Origin: Rhodococcus_G sp042754225 | GTDB taxonomy: Bacteria; Actinomycetota; Actinomycetes; Mycobacteriales; Mycobacteriaceae | Reading direction: 5' to 3' | DNA: 16,853 bases | NCBI RefSeq assembly: GCF_042754225.1 | Contig: NZ_JBHZAH010000109.1 | Span: 1 to 16,853 of the forward strand | Part shown: piece by piece, positions 15,630 to 16,853 of the stretch | Numbering within the stretch: the first letter of the stretch is position 1 | Layout: each line of letters opens with the position of its first letter | Position numbers and translations under genes: made by a program | Notes under the pieces: model-generated | What the model was told of the DNA's origin: nothing | Database searches by the model: none | The model's input: the letters and a program-made list of their open reading frames with translations, nothing else

Positions 15630-16787
15630 TCAGGAACCGAAGAGGGACGAGAGCGAACCGTTGCCGCCGCCCGTGCCGCTTCCGTCACTGACCTTCACCG
15701 TGGTGGGCGCAGAGGTCGAACCCTTGAAGCCCGGCGCGCCCGAGTAGACAGCGGTGATCGGGTGGTCGCCCGCCAGGTTGAACGTGAACCACAGCGTCGC
15801 CTTGCCGCCAGTCACGGTCGCCGGGCCGCCGATCGGGGTGTCGCCGTCCTTGAACTGCACGGTCCCGCCGTTCGGGGCCGGGGTAACCGCGGCGACGAGA
15901 CTCACCGAGGTGCCGGCCTGCGCGTCACTGACCGCGCTCAGAACGGTCGACGTGGGCGCGTCCGGAGCCGCCACGACGACCGTCGACGGCGCCGACGTGG
16001 AGCCGGTGAATCCCGGCACACCCGAGTACACGGCAGTGATGTTCCGCGAACCCGTCGCGGCGAAGGTGTGCGAGAGCGTCGCCTTGCCTGCCGCCACGTT
16101 CGCCGGGGCGCCGATGTTCGTGTCACCGTCCTTGAACTGAACCGTGCCACCGTCCTGGGCCGGGGACACGTTCGCAGTCAGGTCGACGGCGCTGCCGGTC
16201 ACGGCGGTCGCGGGCGCGGTGAGCGTCGTGGTCGTCGAGGCCGGCGCCTTCACATCGATGGTGACGCCGATCGGGTTGAACACCTGCGTGGACTGCCAGG
16301 TGTTCACGTCGAAGGTCAAGCCGCTGTTCAACGTCCCCGCGGGCGCGTTGTCCGGAACCTTGTACGACACCTCCAACGACACTGTGCGGCTGACGTTCTT
16401 CGAGAGCATCCATGCACTCGCCGAATTCGACACCGACACCTTGTTGTTCGCGTCGTCGACCGACGGCGTCACCGACGACGTCGAGGCAGCCGACACCTTC
16501 GCGCTACCCGGCACGTACGTGAAGCCCGCCGGATGCACGTCGGTGATCTTGTTCAGGTACGCGTCGATCGCGTTCGTGACAGAGAAGTCTGTCCGGTAGG
16601 TCACCACCTCACCGGGAAAGACTGACCCGCTGCCGAGCAGCGTCTTCGTTGCCTTGATCTGGGCCGTGGTCACGGTCGCCGACGTCTGTGCCGCGGACGC
16701 GACACCACCGCCGATCCCGAGACCGAGCGCCACCACAGCGGCAGCGCTCGCCGCCGCAACCACGCGGCGCATCACCGGACGAGACAT
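15630..16787 (-). CDS. Secreted Ig-like domain protein, two Ig repeats (paralogue B)
   Basis: A 385-residue paralogue of the downstream gene. Signal peptide 1 to about 33 (SRPVMRR, hydrophobic core, VASAA before Gln34); DUF11-like domain about 34-180, nearly identical to paralogue A; two Big_3-type Ig-like repeats at about 182-272 and 279-366, each with GGTVQFKDGDT and TAVYSG-PGF-GSTSAP; then a Gly/Ser linker ending SLSSLFGS. The start at 16787 is chosen because GGAGG (16798-16794) lies 6 bases upstream and yields a clean signal peptide; an ATG seven codons earlier has no such site. Ig repeats of this kind extend surface proteins or mediate adhesion, but the ligand is unknown. Sec export makes it an unlikely T7SS substrate despite the neighbourhood. 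Confidence 0.86.
   Translation of the reverse strand: MSRPVMRRVVAAASAAAVVALGLGIGGGVASAAQTSATVTTAQIKATKTLLGSGSVFPGEVVTYRTDFSVTNAIDAYLNKITDVHPAGFTYVPGSAKVSAASTSSVTPSVDDANNKVSVSNSASAWMLSKNVSRTVSLEVSYKVPDNAPAGTLNSGLTFDVNTWQSTQVFNPIGVTIDVKAPASTTTTLTAPATAVTGSAVDLTANVSPAQDGGTVQFKDGDTNIGAPANVAAGKATLSHTFAATGSRNITAVYSGVPGFTGSTSAPSTVVVAAPDAPTSTVLSAVSDAQAGTSVSLVAAVTPAPNGGTVQFKDGDTPIGGPATVTGGKATLWFTFNLAGDHPITAVYSGAPGFKGSTSAPTTVKVSDGSGTGGGNGSLSSLFGS
16261..16318. repeat. 58-bp identical direct repeat, copy in paralogue B
   Basis: Exact match to 15023-15080, same orientation, 1238 bp apart. Confidence 0.9.
16497..16580. repeat. 84-bp identical direct repeat, copy in paralogue B
   Basis: Exact match to 15259-15342, same orientation and same 1238-bp offset as the shorter tract, so both belong to one gene duplication. 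Confidence 0.9.
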
Positions 16788-16837
16788 CAGGTTCCTCCAT
16801 TGCTTCAAGTTGTTCGAGACGAAAACCGGTCCACTCA

Positions 16838-16853
16838 GGCCTCGTTCGAGGCC
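16838..16853. other. Perfect palindrome at the right edge of the window
   Basis: GGCCTCG-TT-CGAGGCC is an exact 7-bp inverted repeat around TT, about 50 bases upstream of the paralogue B start. It may be an operator, or the terminator of a gene outside the window; it stops exactly at the edge, so its full extent is unknown. Confidence 0.4.

Noticed and set aside
14671..16787. Ig-like proteins as T7SS substrates because of proximity
   Set aside because: Both have Sec signal peptides with Ala-x-Ala cleavage sites and no WXG100 or PE/PPE region. A terminator and an unrelated gene separate them from the locus.
1..16853. tRNA genes, CRISPR arrays, insertion sequences, prophage genes
   Set aside because: No cloverleaf, regularly spaced repeat, transposase or integrase motif was seen on either strand.

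Overview
This window comes from a high-GC actinobacterium, most likely a mycolic-acid-containing member of the Mycobacteriales (Corynebacteriales) close to Rhodococcus/Nocardia. The reasons are a complete ESX-4-type type VII secretion (T7SS) locus in the mycobacterial ESX-4 gene order, a mycobacterial/rhodococcal-style rRNA leader with boxA and tandem promoters at the left edge, frequent GTG starts with 4-bp stop/start overlaps, and secreted Ig-like repeat proteins. No genus is proven from sequence alone.

Layout. Positions 1-330 (minus strand) hold the 5' end of an rRNA operon that leaves the window on the left: two promoters (P1 301-329, P2 126-154), an intervening perfect palindrome, and a leader with boxA. 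The 16S gene itself is not in the window. Divergent from it is a type I phosphodiesterase/nucleotide pyrophosphatase family gene (416-1561, +) with a probable leaderless promoter, ending at a shared hairpin terminator (1582-1612).

Positions 1638-14020 are the T7SS locus. On the minus strand eccC (3801-7784) overlaps by 4 bp an Rv3446c-family membrane protein (2446-3804), followed by two WXG100 substrates in esxU and esxT positions. On the plus strand, divergent from eccC, eccD (8002-9471) overlaps mycP (9468-10847) by 4 bp. eccB (10814-12280, -) converges on mycP with a 34-bp coding overlap, and eccE (12380-14020, +) diverges from eccB. The order esxT-esxU-Rv3446c-eccC-eccD-mycP-eccB is that of M. 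tuberculosis ESX-4, with an added EccE. EccB, EccC, EccD and EccE would form the inner-membrane translocon, MycP is its protease, EccC the ATPase that recruits the Esx pair. EccA, EspG and PE/PPE genes are absent.

Positions 14028-14591 (-) encode a NADPH-dependent FMN reductase-like flavodoxin-fold protein. After a strong hairpin terminator come two tandem paralogous genes (14671-15555 and 15630-16787, both -) for Sec-exported proteins. Each has a conserved N-terminal DUF11-like domain, one or two bacterial Ig-like (Big_3-type) repeats, and a Gly/Ser tail ending in a hydrophobic -FGS motif. Long identical DNA tracts show recent duplication or gene conversion. No tRNA, CRISPR array, transposon or prophage gene is visible, and no stretch over about 420 bases lacks a gene.
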